From positions 11,417,595 through 11,481,594 of the forward strand of contig JANAVB010016199.1 of assembly GCA_029216955.1 (NCBI GenBank): a stretch of 64,000 nt of DNA, written 5' to 3'. Below are positions 44,606 through 56,389 of the stretch, one piece after another. This DNA is from Iris pallida (lineage: Eukaryota > Streptophyta > Magnoliopsida > Asparagales > Iridaceae). The notes beneath the pieces were generated by a model. The model saw only the letters and a list, made by a program, of their open reading frames with translations, was not told the origin of the DNA and made no database searches. Position 1 is the first letter of the stretch. Each line of letters begins with the position of its first letter. The translations under genes were made by a program, and so were the position numbers.

Positions 44606-45308
44606 AGAAAATTGTATATGCAATGATACAAGATAGTAGAAATACATCCGGGGTCGGACCCGAGGCCAACACAGGTTGACACGATGAAGGTGGACACAAC
44701 ACGGTGCACACACAATGGTGGAGAAAATTTGTGGAGAAAACAATAGGAAGGCTCCCCTATAAATAGGGTAGAGGAATCCTAATTAGATAAGGATTAGGAA
44801 CGATTTAAATCCCACCTGATAAATCTTACATTTAATTTAAATCTATCGAAATCTAATCTCAATCTAAATCACCATAAATATTTAAACATTAAAAATTATT
44901 TAAAATACCTTTTTATAAATTACAAATAATTCCAATTAATTTAAAAAAATTTAAAATAATTCCAAATAACTTTTCTAAAACCAAAATTTTACAAAATATA
45001 TGTGAATTTATTTTTATCTACATCGCACGCAAATAGTACAAATTATTTACATAAATATTACTTTCGAAATTAGTACCTATATTTGTATATCAAATAAAAA
45101 TTATTTCTTTACTAATAAAAATAATAATAAGTTTGGCAAATACGAGACGACATATTTATACTCGAACAAATATAGAAAATATTTAATTTATATTATATCA
45201 AAATAAAATATTTATTTCTATATTTATGAAAAATCTAATAATAAGACTTTTGTATAAAAATAATTAAAATATTTCGTATATACATATTTGTACTCGTCGT
45301 ACAAATAC

Positions 45309-45309
<1 letters not shown>

Positions 45310-45362
<53 letters not shown>
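45310..45362. repeat. (TA)n microsatellite
   Basis: A pure TA run near the start of LTR v. Confidence 0.95.
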
Positions 45363-45366
<4 letters not shown>

Positions 45367-45385
45367 GGAATTTAGGGGGGTTACA

Positions 45386-46669
45386 ATCTACATAACTTAC
45401 AAGAATTTTGTCATCGAAATTAAAACTAAAACACGATTTGAGAAATAAGAAAATATAAAGCGGTAGAAAAGTCAAGTATGAGAAATCGTATTTGAATTAA
45501 AAAGGATGAGGTGAAAAATAAATGTAGATAGTTTCTAAGGCTTAGGTGGGACGGTATGGTGGAGGCAATATGGCACGAAAAAGTTCAAGCGTATGATGTA
45601 CTTATATATAGAGTCATGGTGAGTAGGAATCAAAAGGGAATGAATAAAGTAGAGGGATTAATAAGATACACAAATCTTTAGGCTTTGTCGGGTTTGATGG
45701 TACCAAAAGGGCATCCGTCTATTCTAGAACCTTCATACTTATGACTTCCTTCATTCACACTCATTAAACTCATCATTTAAATCTAAATCCAACATCGAAT
45801 TGAATTTTAAATCCAATTCCAATATATCATAATAGTTTTCTTAAATTTTAAAATATCTAAAGGCTGAACTCTAAATCTCATCTATCGTTATCTGCTCAAA
45901 ATAAACAAAATCTATATTCAGTCCAGTCTCAAATAAGAGAAATTTTATCAATCTTCTTCAAAATTTTAAATAAACAAAATATATACTCAATCTATCACAA
46001 TCTTCCAAAATTTAAATTCAAATCAAATTATGGTCTTTCCAAAATTTAAATAGACAATATTTATTCAAATCATATCTCATGAATCTACCCTTAATCAATA
46101 AAACCTTTAGATCGTATCCTCAAGATTATCTTATCTTCATATTAAATCGATATCCTCAAAGATAAAAATCAAAAATAAAACCACTATTTAACTCAAATAA
46201 GTCATGATCATTTTTTTTCCCAAAAATCACTCTCGATCATCTACCATATGTAAATAAAATTCCTACTAAATAAATAAACTACTACCCAACTTGAAATATA
46301 CTAATCTTTTACACACGACTATAATTCTTCAAAAAATCATTAGTGTCAATCATCTCCCGGAATATTTTATTATAATCTCTGTAATACATCCTTGATGTTC
46401 AAAATAACTTTTCCACAAGTAACTAATATATGAGACGTATACTAATGTTAATCACGTTTCTAGCCTCCATCAAACACAAGAAAATAAGGTTCACCTTAGG
46501 ACGAGGTCAAACAAGATACAAGTCAAGCAGTGAAGTTCGAAAAGGAAATCAAGCAAATAGATCAAGCATATTGATGAGATCCTAGACTCTAATCCTATAT
46601 ATAGGCCCGTTGGGTACAGTAACATAACCGAAACGACTAACTCGACCTACATGGGCCACCACAAAAATA
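45386..46669 (-). repeat. Family A internal region between LTR v and LTR vi
   Basis: On the minus strand the Gypsy tail motif (Phe-Asp-Asp-Lys-Ile-Leu-Val-Ser) lies at about 45395-45425 just before LTR v. AT-rich noncoding DNA fills the middle, and the shared leader (GATCCTAGACTCTAATCC; GGGCCACCACAAAAATA) lies at 46440-46669 against LTR vi. At about 1.28 kb it has no gag or pol. Confidence 0.65.
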
Positions 46670-46716
46670 TGTAATGTTCAAGTCCTAAAATACGTAGGAC
46701 TAGGAATCGTACATGC

Positions 46717-49172
46717 TGTCACGTCCCGCTCCCGTAGGAGCGATCTTCCTCGCTAAGGCGTGATGCCGCACGAGCCTAGATTGCGCTCGTGCAAGGCGGG
46801 TTCCATAACGGCCGATTCCAGCGGCTGCGACGGGGTCGTCGCACAGAAGTCCCAAGCAGAGACATTGAATAATAGCAGCAGAAATTTAGAACAAACACAA
46901 GTTATTCAAAAGAAGCTCTTTATTGATATTGAAAAATAGATTACAATGGGACGCAAGGCCAATATTACAAGTCTCTCAAGCTCACTCAAGCTCACTCATC
47001 TCACATTACAAGTCACTCAGCTCTCTCTCATCTCTCAATACAAGTCTTGACTCCAGCGGAAGCTTCGGAAGGCGACGTCCATATATTATGTCCCGTATAA
47101 GTCTTTACTCCATGCGGCCGTACGCTTCAAATCGCTAAGGAACTCCGTACCTCGACGCATCCAAGCGAGCTCCGTGCCACGAGCTTCTACCTGTGCTTGT
47201 ACATGGAAACTATGTGGGTGTCAGTACTCAACTGTACTGGTGGAATGAGCTCCTCGCCCACCCATACAAACCCAACACGTTTGATTTACTTTGTGCAACA
47301 TAGTCACTTCTTATCAATTGTCTTTCTAGTCTTACCTTAGGATCGGTTTTAGGACAGACGCTTTGCCTATTTTGTGTCTTTAGGCCATCCCGTGCTTGCA
47401 ACAATTCGTCGACTCAACAATGTTAACCTATCAAGTCGTGCTTGCCTTTCGGCCAAAATCAGAGACACAACTACGCGATAAGACTCCATTCCCGTGTGAC
47501 CGTGCTGTAAGTACTTCTTGAGGCCGTACCTCGCAACTCAATCTAACTCAATCATACCGCCGCCTCGCGGCCTTTGCTACTTCGATAACCAACCGACCCA
47601 ATCAAGACTTTTGGACTAAGTATCACATCACCGACTTTGCCTTGCGGCATTTCCTGACTTAAACTCAAGATGACTCAAACCAACTTATGCAACTTATATG
47701 CCGACAACATAAGACTTGACGCCACATCTCGTGCCGAAGCACGTCGCCTACGTTGCAACCAAATCTTAGGCCCAACATTTGTGTTCCAACTATACTCTCA
47801 CCTTCAACTCGACTTCCTTGATATACTACACTCAATACTCGACTCAATCCAAAGGCACATACGCGGATTGTCGCCCATGCCGACCCATCTATATGAATTG
47901 GTCACTAACATCACAAGCTATCCTGGACTATAGCCTTGCCATTCGGCGACCCTTTCAGCGCAAGTAGCTAGCCCCGCTGAAAGTTTCCGAATGACCCGAG
48001 CGGTTCGTCCAGCTACGGCTATACCTGTTTCCCTCCGGAACGCCGCGGTCCCATGGCGCCCAGGGTTGTCGCGCGTGGAAACTCCTCCTTGTCGACAAGT
48101 TGTCCAATGACCATACAAGACTCGACACAAACTGACGTCTCACACAGTCATTCCTCTTCCAATGTTACCATCTCTTTCAAAACCAATATCAAACCATCTA
48201 TCATTTGAGACCCCTCGATGACCTACGGTCGCGAGCATTCTTTCTATCATTTGAGACCCCTCGATGACCCACGGTCGCGAGCATTCTTTCCATGTTACCA
48301 TATCATTTCATTCAACTCAATGCCTATTCGATAGTCCTTCCTCTAAAACTCATTAAATCAACCGTGGTTCCTGCCTTAATACTAGGTCCGTGTATCGTGC
48401 CTCAAACCGACTTTCGTTCTACGCGACGCTATCGCCCAAGTCATACTTTATACGACGGGCCTTGGGATCGTGGGACTATTTAACCTGACAACCGCAGAAT
48501 GAGCGGGACAGCACTTGGAATGACTTAGGTCGACCGACATAACTTTGCCTAACTTACTCAAGCCTACAACTTAACGAGCAAAGGCCGCGTCAAGCCTTGC
48601 CTCGATGGAACGTGCCGTACACGCGTTCAACTTTGAACGACCAAGTCATTTGGGTGCCTAGACTTATGGCACAAGCTGTGCAACGCAACTTAACTCATGG
48701 GGCAAGCCAAGGCTATGCCAAGCCTTGGACGACAGGACCGTGCATGCTTTATGAAGCATTTATACGGGCGACGCCTATGACTTAGGCTATGTTCATAACT
48801 TTGCCGACTCAACCAACTTTTCTTCTCCCAAGCCACGGGACGAAGGATCGAGTGTCATTTTCAAAGCACGTCGTGCACCAACTCTAAGCCGACCGTTGGA
48901 CCTTTCCATATTCTAACTCAATTCGACCCGTCGGGATTATTCCCTTTAGCTATGTGGATTCGTCTCTTTTATTATCAAGCCTACTTGTGCGAGTTGAAAA
49001 CATCCGATTTATTATGTGAAGGCTAAGATGAGGCAAGTTCACCGAAACTACCCCACCTGAGCGAGCGGTCGCTTCGACCGAGCGATGTCTTCGAGCAGCC
49101 GTTGCAAGGCTAAGTTCGAACGCCGTCGGCATTTCGATTCCTCCGATTGACTGAGCGGAACGGGGCACTACA
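46717..49172 (-). mobile_element. Gypsy solo LTR, 2.46 kb
   Basis: A perfect 5-bp duplication CATGC flanks it (46712-46716, 49173-49177) and no interior is present. On the minus strand it starts TGTAGTGCCCCGTTCCGC and ends GGGAGCGGGACGTGACA, related to the miniature Gypsy LTR. The segment 46740-46790 is the reverse complement of a GCACGGCATCACGCCTTAGC-like part of that LTR. A stem-loop GCTCC/GGAGC with a TACG loop lies just before the end. The open frames inside are short and unsupported. Confidence 0.88.
48197..48295. repeat. Tandem duplication, about 49 bp, two units
   Basis: ATCATTTGAGACCCCTCGAT plus GACC(T/C)ACGGTCGCGAGCATT occurs twice in tandem within the solo LTR. Confidence 0.88.
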
Positions 49173-51720
49173 CATGCCAGCCGTATAAATAAATATATGT
49201 AAGCTGTAAAATACAGTATATAGATAGCCATGATTTACTAATCTCATCCACAAATTAAAGAATAAAGATATTATAAAGTCAAATATGAATTGCCATTGCA
49301 CAAGTTGTTGAATGGAGACAAATCCACTACCAACATGAATAGAAATAAGAAAATATCAAAATAGGAAGATAGACAACAAGCGTGATCCAAGAGCATGTTA
49401 TCTTTAATAGGAAGAAGAAGATCACGATCCTAGCGGGAATTCCTGTGGAAAGTCAAGGAAGCACACACACGTAGAGAGATCACCAGGTCCTCAGAGGGAC
49501 GTAAAAAGATACATAAAAATGACGAATATAATAGTATATAACATACATGGAAAGACATAAAATAGTACAAAAAAATAATACAAGAATAAGGAATAAGGGT
49601 AAGTGGCATGCCATCGATGATAGTGTTATCAAGCATGACTATAAGTAAATCGGGATAACCGCAACTCGATGAGAGCTCACAATCCTATAGTTAGTAGGCT
49701 GATGGGAACTCCCTAACTATAGTAATCCTCATTCGCACTTGATGGGAGCTCACGAACGAAGTGGTCTGGTATAGTCAACGTCTAATAACAAGTCAAGGTC
49801 AAGTCAAAACAAGTACATGTAATAAAATCGAGTCAAGGTCAAGTCCAAGTCATAAAATCAAGTCAATGCACAAGAGCATGAAAATCTAAACTAGTATAGT
49901 GAAACATAGCTCCAACAGATAATATGAAAAAGAAAACATGTAGCATATAAGAAAACATGTAAAGAGACCATCATGAGCATCTACAAGAATCATGTGATAA
50001 TACAATAAAGAAATAAACATAAATTAGAATGAGTAGAAATACACATGCATAATACTGTACAAGTTGGCAAGGTATACTTGCCTGGTGAGGCGCCTGGTGT
50101 GGTGCGATGATCATGATGACACAAAATAGATACAGAAGTCATACTTCTAATAGATGATCCCAATTCACGGCACATGTCGTTCCATTGAGTCCGGAACAAT
50201 CCAATTAGCTAGGGTTGATACAAAGAAGTCCGAATTCACAAAGGAAATAGGAATATTCGATTAGTCATAATAAAGGACAATCTAATCTAGAAGAATTAAA
50301 AAAAATAAAATCTTAATTAGAAAAATATATTCTCCTTATGCAGAAAATATTTATAAATCTATTTTAGAAATTATTTATAATAGTCAAAAACTATATTTTA
50401 AATATTTTAGATAAATACTTTAAAAATCCAGGAATATTATTTTAGGCTAAAACTCGCAATTTTGTCAAATATATGTTTTTTTTATGTAAAAGCTATATTT
50501 TCAAAACAACTAGAAAATACTATAATGATTTATTTAGGTTTTTTAAACCAAATTTGAAAATAATGTAGGGTCAAGCCCACATATAATATTTTTATATATA
50601 AAAATATACTTTAAGCTCCAAAAGCCCAATTTGATGTATAAAATAGATTAGGTATAATGTTCAAAATATAATTGGATCAAAAGCTTAAAAACCCAACATG
50701 TGATATAAATATTAATACTTAACCCTTTACCCAACCCATAGGATAAACCCAAAGTTAAGCCTAACCCAAACCGTGTTCTTCTTAAATCTATAGAGAGAAT
50801 AGAGAAGAAGGAACAGAGAGAGAGAGAGAGAGAAACTAGAAGGGCCAAGAGAGTATAGGGAGAAAGAGGGAGAGAAGATTTGAGTGAGAGCAGAGTTCAT
50901 CGGAGGGCTTCCCGTACGGCTCGTCGGCTGGAGGACAGCGACAGCGGCGCTGTCGACTTTGCTGGAGTGGGGAAGCTCGAATGTGATCGGATCTCACGTG
51001 GTAGGCGTGGATCTCGGAGACACGACGGCAATGGTGATCCCGGTGGCTTGGTGGAGATTGCGGGATAGCAGAGGAGCTGTGGAATTTAGGTTAGGGTTTT
51101 AGTTATTTTTGGTTTGGTGGATGGCTGGTCAGTGGAAAGGGTTATCGGGAAAGAGGAGAGGAGGTGGTTGGCCGGAGTTGGCCGAAGAGAAATGGCGGTG
51201 GTGGCGGTCGCTTGGGGATAGAGGGTGGCTGTGTGGTGAATCTAACACCGGAGGAGTCATTGGTGTGGGCGGTCCAGGCACTCTAGTGGCTTCCAGGCGG
51301 AGGGAATTGATGTTGGGCCGCTTGACAGGGCTAGTGAGGGTAATGACGATAATCACCAGTATCAGAACAAGCACGAGCGATGTCCGGGATCGACCACAGT
51401 GGCATGGAACATAAGTTAGGGCTAGGGTTTAGATGATTTGGGGAAAACATGGAGGAGATCGGATGTGGTCCACCACGATAGTGGTGACACTGGCAGGGCA
51501 GGGTAGAGTTAGGGTTAGGGTTAGGGTTTTGGATTGGGAATTTGGATTGGAGATTTGTGTCTAAGTATGGAATCGTGTCCTGTGACACAGGGGTGGAAAA
51601 GGAAGATCGTGTTCGGGTGTGTCGGATACAGAGGGAAAGAAAATTGTATATGTAATGATACAAGGTAGTGGAAAGACACCCGGGGTCGGACCCGAGGCCA
51701 ACACAGGCTGACACGAGGAA

Positions 51721-51856
51721 GGTTAGAATCGTGTCCTTCTAGTATGGCATGCCCTTGTCTCAGGTTCCTTGTGTCTTAGTCTCAACATATCTTAGTAATT
51801 CTTTCGTGACTATTTCTTAGTTTCCCTGCATATTTTATATTGTTACATTCGGCATG
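51721..51856. other. Unassigned sequence
   Basis: T-rich sequence between the broken LTR vi and the next LTR-like end. I see no gene or repeat in it. Confidence 0.5.
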
Positions 51857-52803
51857 TGTCACGACCCGATCCCAATATATATATTAATGACGTTAACGTC
51901 TAGGTCCTAAATCACTGATAGTTTAAATAAGCCAATAAATTATAAAAAATATTTTAGAGAGCTCTAAGTTAATAATATAAGAAAATTACGGGTTTTTTTT
52001 TGAATAAAATAATAAACTTATTATTTCTTTTAAAAGAGAAAATTGTTAATTTATTAAGAATAAAAATGCGACAATTAATAGGTATTCTGATTTTGAAGAT
52101 AACCGTGCAAATATTCTTTTAATACTTTAAAATCACGTATAATAATATTTGGTAAAAAAATAATTTCCTAATAAGCTATTGTTTATAAATAATACAGGAA
52201 AACTGTATTTTATTTGTTAGTAAATTAATAACGATTTTCATAAACCAATACTATAGTTAGAATTACGCATATCAAAATACTTGGAAATACTTTAAAATTA
52301 AATAGTATTTATTTACATAAACTATACGAAATATTTTAATAGATATTTTTAAGTAATAAGAAACCATTTTAATAGTAAAATTATGAAAATAATTTATTTA
52401 GTAAAACTTAAGGTTTTCAGAAACATACTTAAAACTCTTATTAAAATAGGCTAGTTATAAAGGCACTGCATATTTTTATCAGGGCTAGCCCATTTGTAAC
52501 TTTGTATTATTTACAAGTTTGCCATTGAAAAAATTTATTAGGGCTAGCCCAATAGGTGGTATAAAAGTGACTTGTTATGTTTCTCTTTGCCTTCTTCCTC
52601 TCCATTTTTTGTCCAAACCCTAGATTGAGATTCCTCTTGTCCCTCCATTCTACAACTAAGAAAATCTTCTTGTTTTGTAACCCTAGAGTAATTATCAACG
52701 AATATTCGTAGTAGTCGGTATGTTTTCGACTACTATATTACAAAGTTTGTTAAATAATCGGTTGATTCCTAATTTTTGAATGTTCTTTCATAATATAGAA
52801 AAT

Positions 52804-54204
52804 ATGGAAGAAATTGGGACATCAAATGTAGCAATCGATCAGTCCGGTCCTTCCGAAGAACACAACATTCTCTCCGAAGAACCCGAGGTTGGTCCCCGAC
52901 GTACTTTCATTTTTTCGTAGTCGACAATTGGACTACAACACACTCAGGCAGTCCAAAGTACTTGATGGACTGCCCTATAGGAAGGCAGTCTACAAATTCA
53001 TATACTCTTCAACTGGACTGCCACATCGCATGGCAGTCCACAAAGTACTTAGGACTGCCAAAAAGTATGGCAGTCGAGTTAAATACGTATGAACTTAAGG
53101 ACTTCCTCACTTTTAGGCAGTCCTAGATACTTCAAGGACTGCCCAGAAATGTGGCAGTCCTAAAGTTGATAGTTGTTTCAACTGGACTGCCACACATTTT
53201 GGCAGTCCATGAAGTACTCAGGACTGCCAGATGTTGTGGCAGTCTAGTTTAACAGCCTGAATTGGATATTGTATTTGGTTTTGTCATTGATTTATGTATT
53301 TAAAAAATTGTAATTTATTGTAGGGAACCCCATCTCCTAAGTGCACAGATTTGAGCAATAAATTCTCGACAGATATTGTCTTTGAAACTTACGCCGAAGC
53401 ATTAGAATGGTGCAGAAAAGTTGAAGGCAAACCAACACAACCCTTGTAACTTCAAGGTCGCTACGGTGTCGGCCGAAGCGTCAAACTGCAGAGATTGGCT
53501 GTGAAAGAGGTGGGACGTTTAGGGTGCATTGTAAAAAAAGTAAACTTCTCCCAATAATATCTGGGAAGAAAGAGTCAGGCTCAAAGAAATGTGGTTGTCC
53601 ATTCAAGTTAGTGTTGGGGTGCAAGACTGGCGAGAAGTGGACAGTTGTGGTACGTAATGGGATCCACAATCATACTATTCCGGAGACGCTAACTGGTCAT
53701 GTCTACACCGGAAGATTGAAAGATGATGAGAAAAATTTAGTTACAGAATTGTCAGCTTCCGGAGTTGCTCCAAAAGAAATTTATTCTGCGCTGCTTCAGA
53801 AGAATGATAGGAATAAGTCCACTATGAGGACAATTTACAATGCACTAGCGAGATCTAGAACGAGTACTCTAAAAGAAAGAATGGCGATACAACAAGTGAT
53901 GAAATTGCTCGCCGAAAATCATTATGTGGAATACCATAGAAGACTTCCGGTGAGCAATGAAGTCGTTTCTCTGTTTTGGTCCCATCCGGATTGTACACAG
54001 TTGGCACGGTCCTTCGCCGATGTTTTGGTTCTTGATTGCACGTACAAGACTAATAAATTCAAGATGCCTCTTCTTCACATTGTTGGGTTCACTTCAACCC
54101 GAAGGACATTTTCAGTTGCCTTTTGTTTTTTGAAGAACGAAACATTAGAGGACTATACATGGGCTTTGGAAAAGCTGAAGACTAGAGTGGTAAGTAAATG
54201 CTAG
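52804..54204 (+). pseudogene. MULE / FAR1-type transposase, broken
   Basis: A short first exon (52804-52887, starting Met-Glu-Glu-Ile) can splice in phase 0 over a GT-AG intron to 53324. The frame then shows Phe-Glu-Thr-Tyr-Ala-Glu-Ala-Leu-Glu-Trp-Cys, as in FAR1-like N-termini. A stop at 53447 and a frame slip near 53510 break it. From 53524 the FAR1 DNA-binding region (Cys-Gly-Cys-Pro-Phe, Asn-His-Thr-Ile) and the beginning of the MULE transposase domain are open, including the first catalytic Asp in Val-Leu-Asp-Cys-Thr-Tyr-Lys-Thr. The frame ends at GTAAGT (54190), probably a donor, but the exons with the other catalytic residues are gone; PMD sequence lies there instead. Confidence 0.82.
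52925..53265. repeat. Left palindrome array (GGACTGCC/GGCAGTCC)
   Basis: The octamer GGACTGCC and its complement alternate about a dozen times, each pair separated by roughly 8-20 bases, forming a row of potential hairpins. It lies wholly within the predicted first intron of the transposase gene. Confidence 0.92.
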
Positions 54205-54213
54205 TTCAAGTTA

Positions 54214-56389
54214 CTATTGTTTCACCTCCTTTGCCCTCAAATCTTCTAGAGCAACACGTAGGGTAGCCAACGTATGTGGATGTCTGGTATCTATCTTAGT
54301 CGGCCTCCACCTACACATCCTGGGCATCTGCTCATCATAATTTCGATTAAGAGTAGCCCTATTGAGCGTCGGAAAATGCTCATATATCCACTCCTGAAAA
54401 TGTAAAATATAACAATGTTATCGTTATCGACATAATTTTATACAATTCTATAGACACAGTATGCTAGGGTTTGCTTACATGGAGCAGTGTTTGACAACCA
54501 GCTATTGTCTTCGACTCGACTCGAGATGCAGCACCAAGTTCGCGGTAGAGGTGTGCTAGTATACCACTTTCGAATGATATTTCATCCACAGCGTTCAAGT
54601 CCCTAAAATTGTTTAGATATTTTACATGTATTGCTGTCCCGGACTTGTCTGTAATGCCGACGGCTCCTAGGATGAACTGCATGTATCCACGGGCCACGAA
54701 GTCGTCATTAGCATTGTTGTCGTCGGCGTCGTCGGCGTCATCATTGAAAGTATTCCTCAAAAAACATAAAGGAACTCCATAAGACTTCTTAAATTCCGAG
54801 ATTGTGACAAAAGTCTTGGACTCGACACCGAGACAATTGGCAACCAAATCCACCATCTTATCATACAGGTCGAAGTCGTCCTCGGAATAGTCCATCGACA
54901 TTTGACGACCATCAACTCTAAGCCCTAAAATGTGGTGGACATCATCAAGGGTGATTGTCAACTCTCCGTCTGCGAGATGGAAGCTGTTAGTTTCTGGATG
55001 CCAGCGCTCCACAAATGCAAAAATCATTGCGTGGTCCAATATCTGATACGAGTATTTTGCCAAATACTGCAATCCAGTGGGGGTGATTTTTTCCTTCACA
55101 CTCTCTTTCAACTCATGAAATTCTCACGTACTACACATCTTCGCATAGTTTATTACCCTCAAAAGGCGCGAGCTTTTTTGCAAATAAAAAAAATAAAGAT
55201 CCAATATTACATATATCTATTATTTCGAATAGTTAATCTATATACAAGGTAAGTAACTAACCGGATCCTTCCATATTTCATAAGAAATGTGGTTCTCGAT
55301 TGACTTCAAAATAGAGCGACCAATTGGGACCGCATCTTCCTCTTCCTCTTCCTCGGCTACTTGAGAAGGACCCGATCCAGCGTCATCTCTCATTCGGGCA
55401 ATGGGTACATCATCATCATCGGAGGAATCATCACGACGAGTCGTCGCCGCTTTCGTCGAACGCCTTGCAACACGTTTCGTTCCACGTGTTCTTGTTTCTG
55501 AGGCTGGTTCGGGTTCTCTGATTGATAGCCCTTTCTCAACATTTCTACCAGCTTCACGCGCCTTGCGATCCGATGCGGTAGGACGTTTTCTTTCGGGCCT
55601 GGCCTCAACATCCTTCTCCTTCGTCTTCTTTTCATGACTATTATTGAATATTAATTACATATTAAAATGTAAGGCATGCCTACAAATGTTGCTGTTCCAC
55701 TAGTGCAAACATTGGACTGCGCAATATTCTACCAGTCCTCACTGTATAATGGACTGCCAATTTGAATGGGCAGCCCTGGCTCAGGACATGTGTAACTAAA
55801 GACTGCCCATATTTTTGGCAGTCCACGATACAGTTAGGACTGCCAGAAAAGAGGGCAGTCCTAACTCACATCATGTGTAAGAAAGGACTGCCTACTTTTA
55901 TGGCAGTCCTAACTCAGTGAAAGACTGCCAGAAAATTGGGCAGTCCATTGTTACACATGTTATGCTAATGGACTGCTCATTTTCCTGGCAGTCCAACATA
56001 GAGTCAGGACTGCTCGAAAAGTGGGCAGTCCATTGTTCCACATGTTATGCCAAATGGACTGCTCATTTTTCTGGCAATCCAACATACAGTCAGGACTGCC
56101 AGAAGAATGGGCAGTCCTTCGCTACACATGTTGTGCCAATGGACTGCTCATTCTTCTGGCAGTCCAACATACAGTCAGGACTGCCAGAAGACTGGGCAGT
56201 CCTGGACGACGCCAAATTTTGACAATCACGTTTGCTACGGTCCGAATATAGTTTCATTCACATTACAATAATTGCAATTGAAATAAAGAATGTAATTGAT
56301 CCTTCAATTTTCTCAGAGAATTTCTACGATTTTCGAAAGAAATGGAGAAAGATTTCGCACCTTGTTTGCGAGGAAGGTTTCGGGGCCAT
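54214..56389 (-). CDS. Plant mobile domain (PMD) protein, four predicted exons
   Basis: Minus-strand exons 56389-56361, 55637-55262, 55111-54479 and 54393-54214 join through GT-AG introns into 1218 bases, an unbroken frame of 405 residues. Exon 1 gives Met-Ala-Pro-Lys-Pro. Exon 2 is basic, then acidic, and likely disordered. Exons 3 and 4 hold the PMD (PF10536 type): Glu-Arg-Trp-x-Pro-Glu-Thr-x-x-Phe-His, Gly-Glu-x-Thr-x-Thr-Leu-Asp-Asp-Val, Gly-Leu-Arg-Val-Asp-Gly, Arg-Gly-Tyr-Met-x-Phe-Ile-Leu-Gly, Leu-Tyr-Arg-Glu-Leu, and Trp-Ile-Tyr-Glu-His-Phe-Pro spanning the last splice. MAIN and MAIL1 of Arabidopsis are host PMD proteins involved in silencing and genome stability; the job of transposon-borne copies is unknown. 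The exon 2/3 junction is the least certain. Confidence 0.78.
55700..56205. repeat. Right palindrome array (GGACTGCC/GGCAGTCC)
   Basis: Around twenty octamers alternate in inverted pairs with AAA-rich spacers, including near-identical 75-80 base higher-order units (from 55930). It lies in the predicted first intron of the PMD gene. Three overlapping frames of 74-101 codons here are products of the repeat. Confidence 0.92.

Larger units (their letters stand above)
41115..45385 (-). repeat. Giant Gypsy-type LTR, family A copy v, interrupted by CACTA-2
   Basis: On the minus strand it starts TGTAACCCCCC at 45385 and ends GACTGGGGCGTTACA at 41115. The part 41115-42455 is almost identical to 27880-29225. 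The part 44606-45385 instead resembles LTR vi and LTR ii (GGGGTCGGACCCGAGGCC words), not LTR iv, so this copy is a mosaic joined across CACTA-2. A (TA)n run lies at 45310-45362. Confidence 0.7.
46670..51720 (-). repeat. Giant Gypsy-type LTR, family A copy vi, interrupted and truncated
   Basis: The minus-strand end is at 46670 (ATTACA, stem-loop AGTCCTA/TAGGACT at 46681-46701), continuing after the solo LTR at 49178. It carries the CACCAGGTCCTCAGAGGGAC block (49484), GCGCCTGGTGTGGTGCGATG (50089), a GA tract (50815) and a G-rich leader (50880-51500). The part 51640-51720 matches 44606-44680. At 51721 family similarity stops, so the LTR start is missing. GC-rich open frames at 50880-51714 have no domain. 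Confidence 0.65.

Noticed and set aside
47665..48785. Several 60-93 codon frames in the solo LTR
   Set aside because: Short, unrelated to known families, and inside an LTR with exact target duplications.
51507..51530. TTAGGG-type repeats that look telomeric
   Set aside because: Only three units within an LTR leader that has similar GGTTAGGGTT words in other copies (22407); plant telomeres are TTTAGGG arrays.
55917..56271. Three overlapping frames of 74-101 codons
   Set aside because: They are translations of the GGACTGCC/GGCAGTCC array in three frames.
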